In this document: one piece after another, positions 46,458 through 55,154 of the stretch
Position numbering within the stretch: the first letter of the stretch is position 1
Layout of the letters: every line of letters starts with the position of its first letter
Source of the DNA: Polyangia bacterium
Lineage (GTDB): Bacteria > Myxococcota_A > Polyangia > Nannocystales > Nannocystaceae
Length of the DNA stretch: 64,000 bases
Assembly: GCA_030424595.1 (NCBI GenBank)
Contig: JAUHWG010000002.1
Span: 429,934 to 493,933, forward strand
Direction of reading: 5' to 3'
The notes under the pieces: model-generated
Databases searched by the model: none
What the model saw: the letters and a program-made list of their open reading frames with translations, nothing else
Told to the model about the DNA's origin: nothing
Translations under genes and position numbers: made by a program

Positions 46458-47288
46458 ATGCGCTGGCTCGCCCTCATGCTCGTCGCCCATGTCGCCTGCA
46501 TCCTCGACAACCCAGACTTCGACGATGCGACCAGCGGCGCGGAAGGGACGACGACGAACCTGAGCGTGACCTCGACCCCGACCTCGAGCACGACCTCGAG
46601 CACGACCTCGACCTCGACCTCGACCTCGACCTCGACCCCCGAGGGCTCGGAGAGCGAGAGCTCCGGCGCCATCACAGGATCGAGCACGGGGTGCGAGGAC
46701 GGCGATGAGGACGGCGCATGCGACATGGTCGACAACTGCCCGAGCCTCGCGAACCCCGATCAGCTCGACGGCGACAGCGACGGCCGCGGAGACCTCTGCG
46801 ACGTCTGCAACACGCCGGGCTTCGACGACGACTACGCCGACTACGATGACGACGGGCTGCCCTGCGCCGACGATCCATGCCCGCACGATGGACCGGTGCC
46901 CCCCTCCTACCCGGCGGTCGTCGGTCCCTCCCAGGAGATCACGATCTCCGGCGTAGCGCTCAACGACGGAGGGAGCTTCATCACCGTCGCCCCTGGCGAG
47001 GCGTTCACCCTGAAGTACAGCTGGGCGGTGAACTTCTGCGCCTGCCCGGGATGCGTCACGCAGGGGATGGTCGGCATCAGCGAGCACCCGCCAGCTCAGT
47101 GCTTCTACAACGCAGGCAGCCAGAACAACTGCAAGGACCTGTCGGGGGCAGAGGAGCAGGTGTTCACGGCCCCCGCCGCTCCCGGCCTCTATCGCCTTCG
47201 CAGCCGTCGCACCTGGGACTACGAGTGCAAACCACAGGCCCCCTTAGAGAGCGTTGAGTCCGAGTTCGCGGCGATCTGCGTCAAGTAG
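46458..47288 (+). CDS. Secreted lipoprotein with thrombospondin-3-like segment
   Basis: 276 residues from the ATG at 46458 (GTG at 46440 is possible). Lipobox AHVAC (Cys about residue 14). A Thr/Ser linker made of TSTS repeats is followed by an Asp/Cys-rich TSP3-like calcium-binding stretch (CDMVDNCPSLANPDQLDGD, DDDYADYDDDGLPCADDPC). The C-terminal domain has paired cysteines (NFCACPGCVTQGMVG, CFYNAGSQNNC) and beta strands, and resembles a small secreted beta-sandwich. Binding role; ligand unknown. Confidence 0.82.
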   Translation: MRWLALMLVAHVACILDNPDFDDATSGAEGTTTNLSVTSTPTSSTTSSTTSTSTSTSTSTPEGSESESSGAITGSSTGCEDGDEDGACDMVDNCPSLANPDQLDGDSDGRGDLCDVCNTPGFDDDYADYDDDGLPCADDPCPHDGPVPPSYPAVVGPSQEITISGVALNDGGSFITVAPGEAFTLKYSWAVNFCACPGCVTQGMVGISEHPPAQCFYNAGSQNNCKDLSGAEEQVFTAPAAPGLYRLRSRRTWDYECKPQAPLESVESEFAAICVK

Positions 47289-47408
47289 TCGACGCCGAGC
47301 TGCGCGGCGCTCCGCGTCCTCGGACAGGCGAGCGCCGGCTCCCGACCCCGCCGAGGCGCCGACCCGGTGCAGACTTGCGCCTGCCTGGGGCTAGTGCGAT
47401 GACAGGTC

Positions 47409-47849
47409 ATGCTCTGCCGCGGCCTCCTCGTCCTCGCGTGCCTCTCCGCCTGCGCGAGCAGCCAGGCGTCGGGGCCGGTCTCTGTCTTCGCTGACACCGT
47501 CGAGGTCGGCGGCGCCTCGCTCAACGTCGATGTCACCCACGAGACACGAGAGCCGCGCAAGCTCGAGATCAAGCTGAAGATGCGGGTCAACGGCATGGAG
47601 GAGACCGAGAAGCTGGTCGCCGACGTGCACATCTCCGGCTTTAACATCGACGAGGGGTCCACCCACTGGGACGGCTTTGTCCCGCCTCGCCAGCCGCAGA
47701 CCTTCACGGTGCTCCTCTCGGTGCCCGAGGGCATCGACACCGCGAAGGCGACGGTCAAGCTCCTCCGCTCCCGCGACAGCATGCTCCTGCTCCACGAGGA
47801 GCTGAACTTCGCGATCTCTGAGAGCGGCGCGGTCACGCCGATCCGCTGA
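47409..47849 (+). CDS. Small putative lipoprotein, beta-sandwich-like
   Basis: 146 residues. Lipobox LSAC (Cys 15). The rest is a run of beta strands with conserved spacing (SLNVDVTHETREPRKLEIKL, KLVADVHISGFNIDEGS, QTFTVLLSVPEGIDTAKATV), like a small immunoglobulin-like or LEA14-like sandwich. It is probably attached to a membrane on the periplasmic side. It converges with the last gene of the radical-SAM operon, with only 3 bp between stops. Confidence 0.7.
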   Translation: MLCRGLLVLACLSACASSQASGPVSVFADTVEVGGASLNVDVTHETREPRKLEIKLKMRVNGMEETEKLVADVHISGFNIDEGSTHWDGFVPPRQPQTFTVLLSVPEGIDTAKATVKLLRSRDSMLLLHEELNFAISESGAVTPIR

Positions 47850-47852
47850 CGC

Positions 47853-48698
47853 TCAGGGGATCGCGACCCAGCGGCCGCCAGCCTCGAGCGCGAACCTCTC
47901 GCTGTAGTTCTCGTCGTCGGCTGGCGCGACCTGCCGCGAGACCGCACCATCCGCGGCGAAGGTCCACTTCTCGTCCCAGCGATCGTCGCGATCGAGGTCG
48001 ACCTTCGCCCGCTCGAAGCGGCCGCCGCCGTCGCTGTAGAGGTTGATCTTGAAGGGCCTGCCCTTGCTCGCGTCCTTGATCTTCGCCTGCACCGGCCGCG
48101 AGAGCAGGCTGAGCATCAGCTCGTCCACAGGGCGAAGCTCGCTCGGACCTCCCGCCTCTCCCGCCCCTAGCGCCGCCGGGCCTGCGGGGGCATCGGCCGC
48201 GCCAAAGGCGGGCTCAGGGGCGTCGAGCGGGGCCTCGTCGCCGTAGTTCTCGTCGTCCGCCGGCGCGACCTGACGGTAGATCACGCCGTCCTCGATCCGC
48301 CACTTCTCGTCCCAGCGATCGTCCCGGTCGAGGTCGACCTTGGCCCGGACCCAGGAGCCGTCCTCCGCGTAGACGTTGATCTTGACGAGACCACCGCCAT
48401 AGAGGTCCTTGAGCTTGGTCTCGGCGCCCGAGGGAGTGCCGAGCAACCCCCGCAGCCGCACCTCATGGACCGATCCGCTGGGGGCTCGGGCCACAGGACC
48501 GCCGGGACGCTCTAGCAGCAGCGCCTCCTCCTTGAGGACCTCCTCGGCGTAGGCCTCCTCGCGCGCTCGCTCCCTCGAATCGCGCTCGATCTGTAGCCTC
48601 TCCTGCGCGTCGCACCACGAGTTGCCGAGGACGAAGAGACCGCCGCAGGCCGCGGTCGCGGCGACGATCACCAGGGCTCGAAAGGTCTTGTACTTCAT
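47853..48698 (-). CDS. Exported protein with two copies of a VDLDRDDRWDEKW repeat
   Basis: 281 residues. The N-terminal hydrophobic helix (about 8-27) is followed by a charged helix. Two ~50-residue repeats share FKIN(L/V)Y-type strand, RAKVDLDRDDRWDEKW and RQVAPADDENY. They are separated by an Ala/Pro-rich linker, so the unit is duplicated. It is the last gene of the operon, overlapping the upstream radical-SAM gene by ATGA. Being the only exported member, it may be the object or the carrier of the modification made by the operon's enzymes, but that is inference. The acidic repeat could bind calcium. Confidence 0.7.
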   Translation of the reverse strand: MKYKTFRALVIVAATAACGGLFVLGNSWCDAQERLQIERDSRERAREEAYAEEVLKEEALLLERPGGPVARAPSGSVHEVRLRGLLGTPSGAETKLKDLYGGGLVKINVYAEDGSWVRAKVDLDRDDRWDEKWRIEDGVIYRQVAPADDENYGDEAPLDAPEPAFGAADAPAGPAALGAGEAGGPSELRPVDELMLSLLSRPVQAKIKDASKGRPFKINLYSDGGGRFERAKVDLDRDDRWDEKWTFAADGAVSRQVAPADDENYSERFALEAGGRWVAIP

Positions 48699-49642
48699 GG
48701 TTCAGCTCCGGGGATATCGGCCTCGATCGCCGCGGCGCGGGGCATCATCCCGCGGTCGATAGGCACGGTGCAGTTGCAGTAGCGGTAGCGGCACGGGGTC
48801 GGCATCCGCCCCAGGCGAAAGCTGCCGTCGACGAGGTTGCCGAGGCGCTCCTTGCGATAGCGTCGCGCCGGATAGCAGCGATAGGCCTCGCCGCGATCGT
48901 CGACGATGAAGTAGCGCGCACCCGCCCAACACGGCTGACCGCCGAAGTCCGGGGCGATCGAGCCGGTGAGGTTGTGACCGCCGAGCTGGACCAAGGCGTC
49001 CCGCTCCTGCGCCGTGTAGTCGATGACCTCGCGCTCCTGCTTCTCCGGCTGGATCTTGAAGGTGAGCCCGGCTTCGGCGAAGCGATCGCGAAGGCGCGGC
49101 AAGAGGTCGATGTTGGCCCGGGTGGCCACGCAGGTCACGCAGAGGCTGGATCCCGCCGGCGCGCGCTCGCGGACGTAGTTCGCCCGGGCGATGAAGTCGG
49201 AGAGGGTCTCGCGCTTGCCCGGACGATCCTCGGCGTCGACGTACTCCAGGTGGAGAGAGCAGCTGAGCACGCCGAGGCGATCGCCGACCGCGTCGAGGAA
49301 CTCGCCGAGGCGCCGACGATCGGCGGAGAAATTCGTCACGACGCTGACGACGAAGTCGAGCTTGGCGAGGCCCGCGACCGCCTCGCGAAAGGCCGGGTGG
49401 ACGAAGGGCTCTCCGCCAGAGAGCTTGATCTCCCAGGATCCCGGGAGGGCGGCGAAGGCTGCGAGGAAGCGCGGCAGGTCTCGAGCCCAGCGGCCTCGGT
49501 CGTCGATGAAGCGCTGCGTGCAGTAGGTGCAGCGATAGTTGCAGCTCGTGTTCATGTTCCACGAGATGGCCCCGCGGACAGGTTCACTCGTCGCGGGATA
49601 GATACGACGCCCGAGCGGGATCTCTGGCAGCGCGCGCTTCAT
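48695..49642 (-). CDS. Radical SAM protein (third in operon)
   Basis: 315 residues from the ATG at 49642. The radical-SAM motif CNYRCTYC (Cys34, 38, 41) is followed by SWEIKLSGGEP, the family's GGE segment. A C-terminal set of cysteines (GQPCWAGARYF, YRCYP, PCRYRYCNCTVP) resembles a SPASM/twitch-type auxiliary cluster. It is a paralogue of the gene just upstream (SWEVKMTGGEP, SLHLEF). Overlaps both neighbours by ATGA. It should generate a 5'-deoxyadenosyl radical for modification of an unknown substrate in the cytoplasm. Confidence 0.9.
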   Translation of the reverse strand: MKRALPEIPLGRRIYPATSEPVRGAISWNMNTSCNYRCTYCTQRFIDDRGRWARDLPRFLAAFAALPGSWEIKLSGGEPFVHPAFREAVAGLAKLDFVVSVVTNFSADRRRLGEFLDAVGDRLGVLSCSLHLEYVDAEDRPGKRETLSDFIARANYVRERAPAGSSLCVTCVATRANIDLLPRLRDRFAEAGLTFKIQPEKQEREVIDYTAQERDALVQLGGHNLTGSIAPDFGGQPCWAGARYFIVDDRGEAYRCYPARRYRKERLGNLVDGSFRLGRMPTPCRYRYCNCTVPIDRGMMPRAAAIEADIPGAEP

Positions 49643-50613
49643 CGCCTGGACCCCCGCGCCTCGAGACCTTCGATCATCCCCCGGTTGGCCGGGACCGTGC
49701 ACGGACAGATCGTATAGGGGCAGCGGATCGGCCCCTCGCGGAGGCTGACGCCGGCGTGGTTGACGTTGCCGAGCCAGCCCTGATCATGACGCCGAGAGGT
49801 GCGGCAGGCCCAGGCGTCGCCGGACTGGAGGAGCACGAGGTAGCGGGCGCCGGTCCAGCAGCGGCGCCCGGTGTAGGCCGGCGCCATGTTTGCGCTCCGG
49901 GTCCGGGCCGCGGCCTCGAGATCGCCGACGATCGCCTCGACCTCCTGGAGCTGCTCGGGCGTGTAGGGGTGCACCCCGCCCTTGACCTTCATCATCTGGC
50001 CGAAGAAGCGGAAGCCGGCGGCCTCGATCGCCCGCTTCGCCTCGGCGACCGCCGCCAGCCGGTCGGGGACGAGCACCATGTTGACGACGAAGCGAGCGCT
50101 GGCGGCCGCGTTCTCGCGGAGAACGGCGAGGCGCTCGAGGAAGGGCCCGACCTCGGCGAACTCGAGGTGGAGGCTCGCGGAGACGATCCCGAGGCGACCG
50201 TAGGTCAGCTCGGCGAAGCGACGGAGCTGCCGCTCCGGCGCCGAGAGGTTGGTCAGGGTCGAGACGATATGACCGTCGGCGGCGAGGCTCGGGACGATGT
50301 GGTCGAGGAAGAGGCGCGAGGCGAAGGGCTCGCCGCCGGTCATCTTCACCTCCCAACTCCCCGGCAGCCCGCTGAGGAAGCGCAGGGCCGCGTCGACCTC
50401 CTCTCGGCTCGGGTAGCCGACCCGGTAGCGCTTCGACTGGATGCAATAGGAGCAGTCGTAGTTGCACAGGCCGCAGACCTGCCACTCGACCGTCGGCTGG
50501 TGGCTCCACGGCGGCGCCGGAGGATCCCCCCCGAGCACCGGCGGCTCGTCGTCCTCGATCTCCGGAGACGGGCCGACGCGGTCGTCGATGAGCGGGAGCC
50601 GACGAAGCGTCAT
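49639..50613 (-). CDS. Radical SAM protein (second in operon)
   Basis: 324 residues from the ATG at 50613, the site that overlaps the upstream stop (ATGA); longer frames in this register are spurious. The motif CNYDCSYC (Cys50, 54, 57), then SWEVKMTGGEPFAS, and C-terminal cysteines RRCWTGARYLV, WACRTS, CPYTICPCTVPANRG suggest an auxiliary iron-sulphur cluster. A Pro/Asp-rich N-terminal extension of about 40 residues precedes the barrel. It is paralogous to the third radical-SAM gene. Confidence 0.9.
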   Translation of the reverse strand: MTLRRLPLIDDRVGPSPEIEDDEPPVLGGDPPAPPWSHQPTVEWQVCGLCNYDCSYCIQSKRYRVGYPSREEVDAALRFLSGLPGSWEVKMTGGEPFASRLFLDHIVPSLAADGHIVSTLTNLSAPERQLRRFAELTYGRLGIVSASLHLEFAEVGPFLERLAVLRENAAASARFVVNMVLVPDRLAAVAEAKRAIEAAGFRFFGQMMKVKGGVHPYTPEQLQEVEAIVGDLEAAARTRSANMAPAYTGRRCWTGARYLVLLQSGDAWACRTSRRHDQGWLGNVNHAGVSLREGPIRCPYTICPCTVPANRGMIEGLEARGSRR

Positions 50614-51809
50614 CCCCGTAGCACCGGCAGTTGGAGGCGACGGAGGGCGGCCTCGACGGTCGCGGGATCCGGCGGGGCGCCGCGCCGGGGGCCGCGGCCC
50701 GTGACCTCGAGCCAGCGCTCGTCGCCGTGGCGCTCGCGGACCCGCTCCGACCAGGTCAGGTTCTGGTTGAACTTGCCGCATTGCGAGCAGCTCGGGAGGT
50801 ACTCGCCGCGGCGCATCTGCGCTCGTAGGGCCTCCCAGGCGGGTCCACGCCACAGATCCGAGAAGCTGGTGTCGGCGTCCAGGCGACCGACGACGACGTC
50901 GGTGTTGCAGCAGTAGAGCACCGTCCCGTCGACGGTGATCCGGCTGTAGAGGGGCCCCATGAAGCAACCGACCTCGCCTATCGGCGCCGTCGCCCGGCCG
51001 CCGGCCTCGAGCTGACGGGCGAAGGCGTCGAGGTTGTGGACGACGCCCAGCTCCTCCGCCCGCGCCTTCGCGGCCGCGATCCACTCCCGCTGGAGGCTGG
51101 AGCGCTGGGCGTCGCTGATCGCCGCGACCTCGGTGCCGCCGCGGAGCGAGGCGAGCTTGAAATTGATCTTGGCGGCGGCGAGCCGCTCCGCCTGCTCGAC
51201 CATCGCCACCAGCTCGTCGGCGTTGTGGCGGCAGATCACGTGGACGTGCTTGTCGCCCCGCCGTCCGCGGGCCTTGAACTCCGCCAAGGTCGCCTGCAGC
51301 CGGGCCCACTCGCGGGGGCCCCAGCTCGGGTGGAAGCCGAGGTAGGAGCGCTCGCTCGCCCCGTGGATCCCGAGGAGGAGGCAGTCGACCTCGAGCTCGA
51401 GGATCCGCTCCGGCTTGGCCGCGAGGAGGTTGGTGATGACCGTCAGGTGGAGGCCGCGCTCCTTGACCGCCGCCAGCAGCTCGTAGATCTGCGGGTGGGT
51501 GAAGGGCTCGCCCATCCCCGAGACGACGACCGCCTCGAGCCCGCCGAGGCTGTCGATGTCGGCGAGCAGCTCGCGGAAGAGCCCTGGATCGACCCGCTGG
51601 CGCTTCCAGCTCACGGGCCGCGCCTGCGTCAGGTGGGGGCTGTGATCCCAACAGGTCACGCAGTCGATGTTGCAGGCGTTGGTCACGTCGATGTGGACCG
51701 ACTGCGGCCCCAGGGGCACAGCGCCGCTCACCATCGCCTCCAGGCGGGCGTGCTTGTGGGTCTTGTGGGCGGCGACGCGCTCCGCCCTCCTGGCGCGGGC
51801 GAGGCTCAT
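50610..51809 (-). CDS. Radical SAM/SPASM protein (first in operon)
   Basis: 399 residues. The motif CNIDCVTC (Cys46, 50, 53) is preceded by HIDVTNA, the MoaA/AnSME-like pattern, and followed by AVVVSGMGEPFTHPQ. The C-terminal part has SPASM-like cysteines (VLYCCNTDVVVG, LPSCSQCGKFNQN). The three radical-SAM genes are consecutive, and this one has the most distinct sequence. Overlaps by ATGA with the glycosyltransferase gene upstream. Substrate unknown; SPASM proteins commonly modify ribosomal peptides or carbohydrates and lipids. Confidence 0.92.
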   Translation of the reverse strand: MSLARARRAERVAAHKTHKHARLEAMVSGAVPLGPQSVHIDVTNACNIDCVTCWDHSPHLTQARPVSWKRQRVDPGLFRELLADIDSLGGLEAVVVSGMGEPFTHPQIYELLAAVKERGLHLTVITNLLAAKPERILELEVDCLLLGIHGASERSYLGFHPSWGPREWARLQATLAEFKARGRRGDKHVHVICRHNADELVAMVEQAERLAAAKINFKLASLRGGTEVAAISDAQRSSLQREWIAAAKARAEELGVVHNLDAFARQLEAGGRATAPIGEVGCFMGPLYSRITVDGTVLYCCNTDVVVGRLDADTSFSDLWRGPAWEALRAQMRRGEYLPSCSQCGKFNQNLTWSERVRERHGDERWLEVTGRGPRRGAPPDPATVEAALRRLQLPVLRG

Positions 51810-53500
51810 GGGCGGCCCTCCGGCGGTCGTCCGGGGCGCGACGCCTGGATCGCCTGATCGAGTTCCTCGTAGAGGCGCGGGCCCTCGCTCCCGGAGGCGC
51901 GCTCGAGGATCATCCGCGTCACCGCCAGGAGGTCGTGACCGCGGTTCGCGGCCGCGTCGAGGATCCCGCGGAGGCGCCCGACAAAGGCGGCCCCGCCCAA
52001 GCTGCGATCGCCGGGGAGCGCGTCGAGCACCATCGCCAAGGCGGCGCCCTGCCCCCGGGTCGAGGGCGCCTGGAGGAGCCGGGCCAGGTGCTCTGCGAGG
52101 CGCTCCGGGCCGACAGACTCCGACTTGATCCGACGCCCGAGGAGCCGGGCGAGGCGGCCGAGGAGCGTCGGCGGCAGCTCGCCGCCGGACTCTCCGAGCA
52201 GGTCGATCGCCGGCGCGAGCGCGAGCGCGCTGCGATCGATCGGCGCCGGGCCCTGGAGATCCGCGGCGAGCTGGACGAGGTCCGCGAGGGAGACGTCGAG
52301 GCCGTGGATCTCGGCGAGGAGCGCGTCGTCCAGCTCCTCCTCGGCCTGGACCAAGAGCCCCTCCGGCAGGCTCAGGCTCAGGAGCTCGCGGGCGGCGACG
52401 CGGGCGTTGTTGCGCGGGACCATCGCCCGCGCGGCGCCGGCGATCTCCGGGCCGCGCGCCGGGTCAAGCACCTCCCTGAGCGCGTCCACCAGCCGCGCCC
52501 GCAGGGTCTCCCCCTCGCCGAGCTCGACGCGGAGCGCCGCCCCGCGGTCGACCCAGCCGCGGACCCGATCGTGTTGATCGTCGGCGACCTTGCGCTGCGG
52601 GACGAAGACCGTCGGCACCCCGGCAAAGCCGAGCTCATGCACCGAGTTGAAGCCGCCAGCGCAGACCGCCGCGTCGAAGGCCGCGTGCATCCGCGGCAGA
52701 TCCGGGCGGGTCCACCAGATCCTCCGGGGGCCGCCCCGCGGATCCCCGCGAAAGAGCGGCCCTGCGGCGTAGACCAGCCAGACAGGCTCGCCGCCGAGCG
52801 CTGGCACGGCCGCCTCGATCGCCTCGAAGAGCGCCCCGACCCCGTCATCACCGCCGCCGCCGCCCGAGACCAGCACGCAGCGGACGCCCTCCGGGACGCC
52901 GAGCAGCGACCGCGCCTTCGCCCGCGAGAGCCGCTCAAAGGGCTCACCCCGCATGATCGGCCCGACAAAGCGCAGGCGCTGGGGATCGAGGCGCAGGGCG
53001 TCGGCCAGGCCGGCCTCCGAGGCGGCGTCGCTGGGGACGATCACCCGCTCGTAGAGCCCCGCGAGCGCGCGAAACGAGGGGCGCGCGGCGAACTCCGGGC
53101 GGACTGGCCGGAGGACCAGCGCCGGATGACGGCAGAGATCGAGCACCCCGAGCAGCTCCTGAAACGAGCCCCCGGGGAAGGTGTCGACGACGAAGAGGTC
53201 CGGCCGGAGGAGCGCGACCGAGTGCCAGATCCACTGCTTGGCCAGGGCGAGGTAGCTCGGCTTGGAGATCCCCGCCTCGGCGACCGCCGACTTGCTCGGC
53301 AGCTTGAAGCCGGCGAAGCCCTCGTGGAAGAGCAGCGTGTCGGCCTCGGAGGTGGTGAGGAACCAATGCTGACTGCGGATCCCGGCGAAGGTCGCGTAGC
53401 GACGCATCCAGCGGTGGATCGCGACCTGCCGCGAGAGATGCCCGAGCCCGCGGCCGTTCACCGCGTAGCTGACGATCGAGAGGGTGCGCGGCAGCTCCAT
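51806..53500 (-). CDS. MurG-like (GT28-type) glycosyltransferase with C-terminal extension
   Basis: 564 residues. N-terminal region YAVNGRGLGHLSRQVAIHRW has the Gly-rich acceptor loop of GT-B enzymes of the MurG/UDP-glycosyltransferase group. CVLVSGGGGGDDGVG and AGGFNSVHELGFAGVPTVFV with QRKVADDQHDR form the nucleotide-sugar site. The last ~190 residues are an extra helical domain. It probably glycosylates an unknown acceptor. Stop and next start overlap (ATGA), and it sits between the coiled-coil gene and the first radical-SAM gene. Confidence 0.87.
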   Translation of the reverse strand: MELPRTLSIVSYAVNGRGLGHLSRQVAIHRWMRRYATFAGIRSQHWFLTTSEADTLLFHEGFAGFKLPSKSAVAEAGISKPSYLALAKQWIWHSVALLRPDLFVVDTFPGGSFQELLGVLDLCRHPALVLRPVRPEFAARPSFRALAGLYERVIVPSDAASEAGLADALRLDPQRLRFVGPIMRGEPFERLSRAKARSLLGVPEGVRCVLVSGGGGGDDGVGALFEAIEAAVPALGGEPVWLVYAAGPLFRGDPRGGPRRIWWTRPDLPRMHAAFDAAVCAGGFNSVHELGFAGVPTVFVPQRKVADDQHDRVRGWVDRGAALRVELGEGETLRARLVDALREVLDPARGPEIAGAARAMVPRNNARVAARELLSLSLPEGLLVQAEEELDDALLAEIHGLDVSLADLVQLAADLQGPAPIDRSALALAPAIDLLGESGGELPPTLLGRLARLLGRRIKSESVGPERLAEHLARLLQAPSTRGQGAALAMVLDALPGDRSLGGAAFVGRLRGILDAAANRGHDLLAVTRMILERASGSEGPRLYEELDQAIQASRPGRPPEGRP

Positions 53501-54804
53501 CAGCTCATGTCATCCCAGTCGAGCTCGACGTCGACCTCCGCGGCCGCCTCGCCCGCGAGGGCAGCGATCGCCCGATCCTGGGCGCTCCCCTCCCGCTGGG
53601 CCAACTTCGCCGCCCGCTGCTCGGCGTAGAATTCCTGGACCTCGGGGATGAAGCGGGCCTTCACCGCGCCGCCGGTCATGTGATGCCACCAGATCGCGTC
53701 GCCGTCGTACTCATCGTACGCGTCGTAGTCGAGGAGGCGCGGGACGACGGCGTCGAAGCGAGACCAGCGCTTGGCCCAGCTCTCGGCAGGGACCGCGTAC
53801 TTGCGCTCCATCTGCTCGCGGTCAAAGCTCCGGTGGTAGTTCTTCGAGCGCTGAAACTTGACGACCCCGCGCGCCGCCTTCTCCATCTTGCGCTGGGCGT
53901 GGGCCAGCGGCGCGAGCACCCACTTCGCCCGGATCTCGGTGAGGTAGTCGATCTTCGCCTGGATCCCCGACACCCGCTTGGCGATGTAGAGGGCGGGATC
54001 GTAGCTCGCGACGAGGGCGAGCAGATCCTTGCCGTCGAGATCGCGCAGGTGCTGAAAGATCCGGGCCCGAGACTGCGCCCATTGGCGGTCCTCCAGGCTC
54101 GCGAGCAAGGACTCGATCTCTGCGCGTCGATCGATGAGCGCGCGGATCTCCGCCTCCTTCGCCGTCCACTCCGCCAGCTCTTCCTCGAGGGTGGCGAGGG
54201 CTCGGAGCTCCTCCTCGTAGCGCTGCTGAACCTCGTGAAAGCGGGTTAGGCCGTGCGGCTCGCCGAACTGCTCGACGATGAGATCGCCGTGCTTCCAATG
54301 TCGATAGTACGCCAGCTCCCAGAAGTCATACCAATAGTCCGGAGTGTCGTATTTATAGAGGATGAGCTCCTCAAAGTAGGGCGTGCTCCTCTTGAGCGAC
54401 GTGCTGCGGCTGAGCGGCTCGATGATCCGCTGATACTCGGAGCTCTGGATCGCGCACTCGTTGAGCCTGGCCTCGCGGTCGGTGTAGGCCGGGTTCGCGT
54501 CGATGCCCGCGCGCTCCTCCTCGAGCTCGCGTCGCTCTCGCCAAAGCCGCTGCTTTGTCGCCTCCGCCGAGATCGCCGGCAGACGGAGCAGGTGAGCGCA
54601 CCAGTCCAGATGCTCGGGCGCCAGCCCCGGCATCAGCGTGACGGTGAGCTGCTCCCACGCCTGGGTGAGCCGGGACGTCAACGCCGTGAGCTCGCGCTCG
54701 CTGTGCTTGTCCGCCTTCTCCAGCCGCGAGACCTCCTCGCGATAGGCTGCCCGCGCGTGGGCGGCGAGGCTCGAGACCGCCGAGCCGCGGAGCCACGCCC
54801 TCAT
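53500..54804 (-). CDS. Coiled-coil protein, unknown function
   Basis: 434 residues from the ATG at 54804. Charged helical segments (SRLEKADKHSERELTALTSR, RYEEELRALATLEEELAEW) flank a Trp/Tyr-rich segment (YDTPDYWYDFWELAYYRHW) that may bind a partner. There is no membrane helix or enzyme motif. The start overlaps the upstream stop (ATGA), and its stop overlaps the glycosyltransferase start (TGATG). I cannot assign a family; an accessory or substrate-presenting role for the operon is possible. Confidence 0.7.
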   Translation of the reverse strand: MRAWLRGSAVSSLAAHARAAYREEVSRLEKADKHSERELTALTSRLTQAWEQLTVTLMPGLAPEHLDWCAHLLRLPAISAEATKQRLWRERRELEEERAGIDANPAYTDREARLNECAIQSSEYQRIIEPLSRSTSLKRSTPYFEELILYKYDTPDYWYDFWELAYYRHWKHGDLIVEQFGEPHGLTRFHEVQQRYEEELRALATLEEELAEWTAKEAEIRALIDRRAEIESLLASLEDRQWAQSRARIFQHLRDLDGKDLLALVASYDPALYIAKRVSGIQAKIDYLTEIRAKWVLAPLAHAQRKMEKAARGVVKFQRSKNYHRSFDREQMERKYAVPAESWAKRWSRFDAVVPRLLDYDAYDEYDGDAIWWHHMTGGAVKARFIPEVQEFYAEQRAAKLAQREGSAQDRAIAALAGEAAAEVDVELDWDDMS

Positions 54805-55154
54805 CGCGAGGCCCCTCCGCCGGCGTCTCGGCGTCGCCTCACCTCGTCGAGAAAGCGCTCCGCCGCCCACTGGAGGTCCTCGGCGGTGTCCCCCTCGCTG
54901 GCGTCGACGAGGAGGATGTAGAGCTCACCCCGTCGCATCATCTCGACCAGCGCGGCCTTCTCATCAGGCTTGAGGTCGAGATGGTCACCAGCCTCATGGG
55001 TCAGGTACTCAAACCCGACCCGCGCCGCCTCGTCCCAGCCGTCAGCGGTGAAGCAGACCCCCTCGAGATCGAGGGGCACGCCCTCCGCGACCGTGTACCC
55101 GCGGCCCTCGAACGCGCGCTTTAGGGCGGCGCAGCCCTCGTCTTCACTGAGCAC
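54801..55154 (-). CDS. Small acidic protein, first gene of the radical-SAM operon
   Basis: 117 residues from the GTG at 55154. A continuous frame reaches further upstream but without conserved character. Segments: SEDEGCAALKRAFEGRGYTV, LEGVCFTADGWDEAARVGFE, GDHLDLKPDEKAALVEMM and LYILLVDASEGD. It is cytoplasmic, and the family is not recognised. Its end overlaps the coiled-coil gene by ATGA, so all seven genes form one translationally coupled unit. Confidence 0.65.
   Translation of the reverse strand: MLSEDEGCAALKRAFEGRGYTVAEGVPLDLEGVCFTADGWDEAARVGFEYLTHEAGDHLDLKPDEKAALVEMMRRGELYILLVDASEGDTAEDLQWAAERFLDEVRRRRDAGGGASR

Noticed and set aside
49639..51651. 670-residue minus-strand frame fusing the second radical-SAM protein to a long Arg/Pro/Gly-rich N-terminus
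   Set aside because: The first half is an out-of-frame shadow of the upstream radical-SAM gene. The ATGA overlap at 50610-50613 marks the true start.
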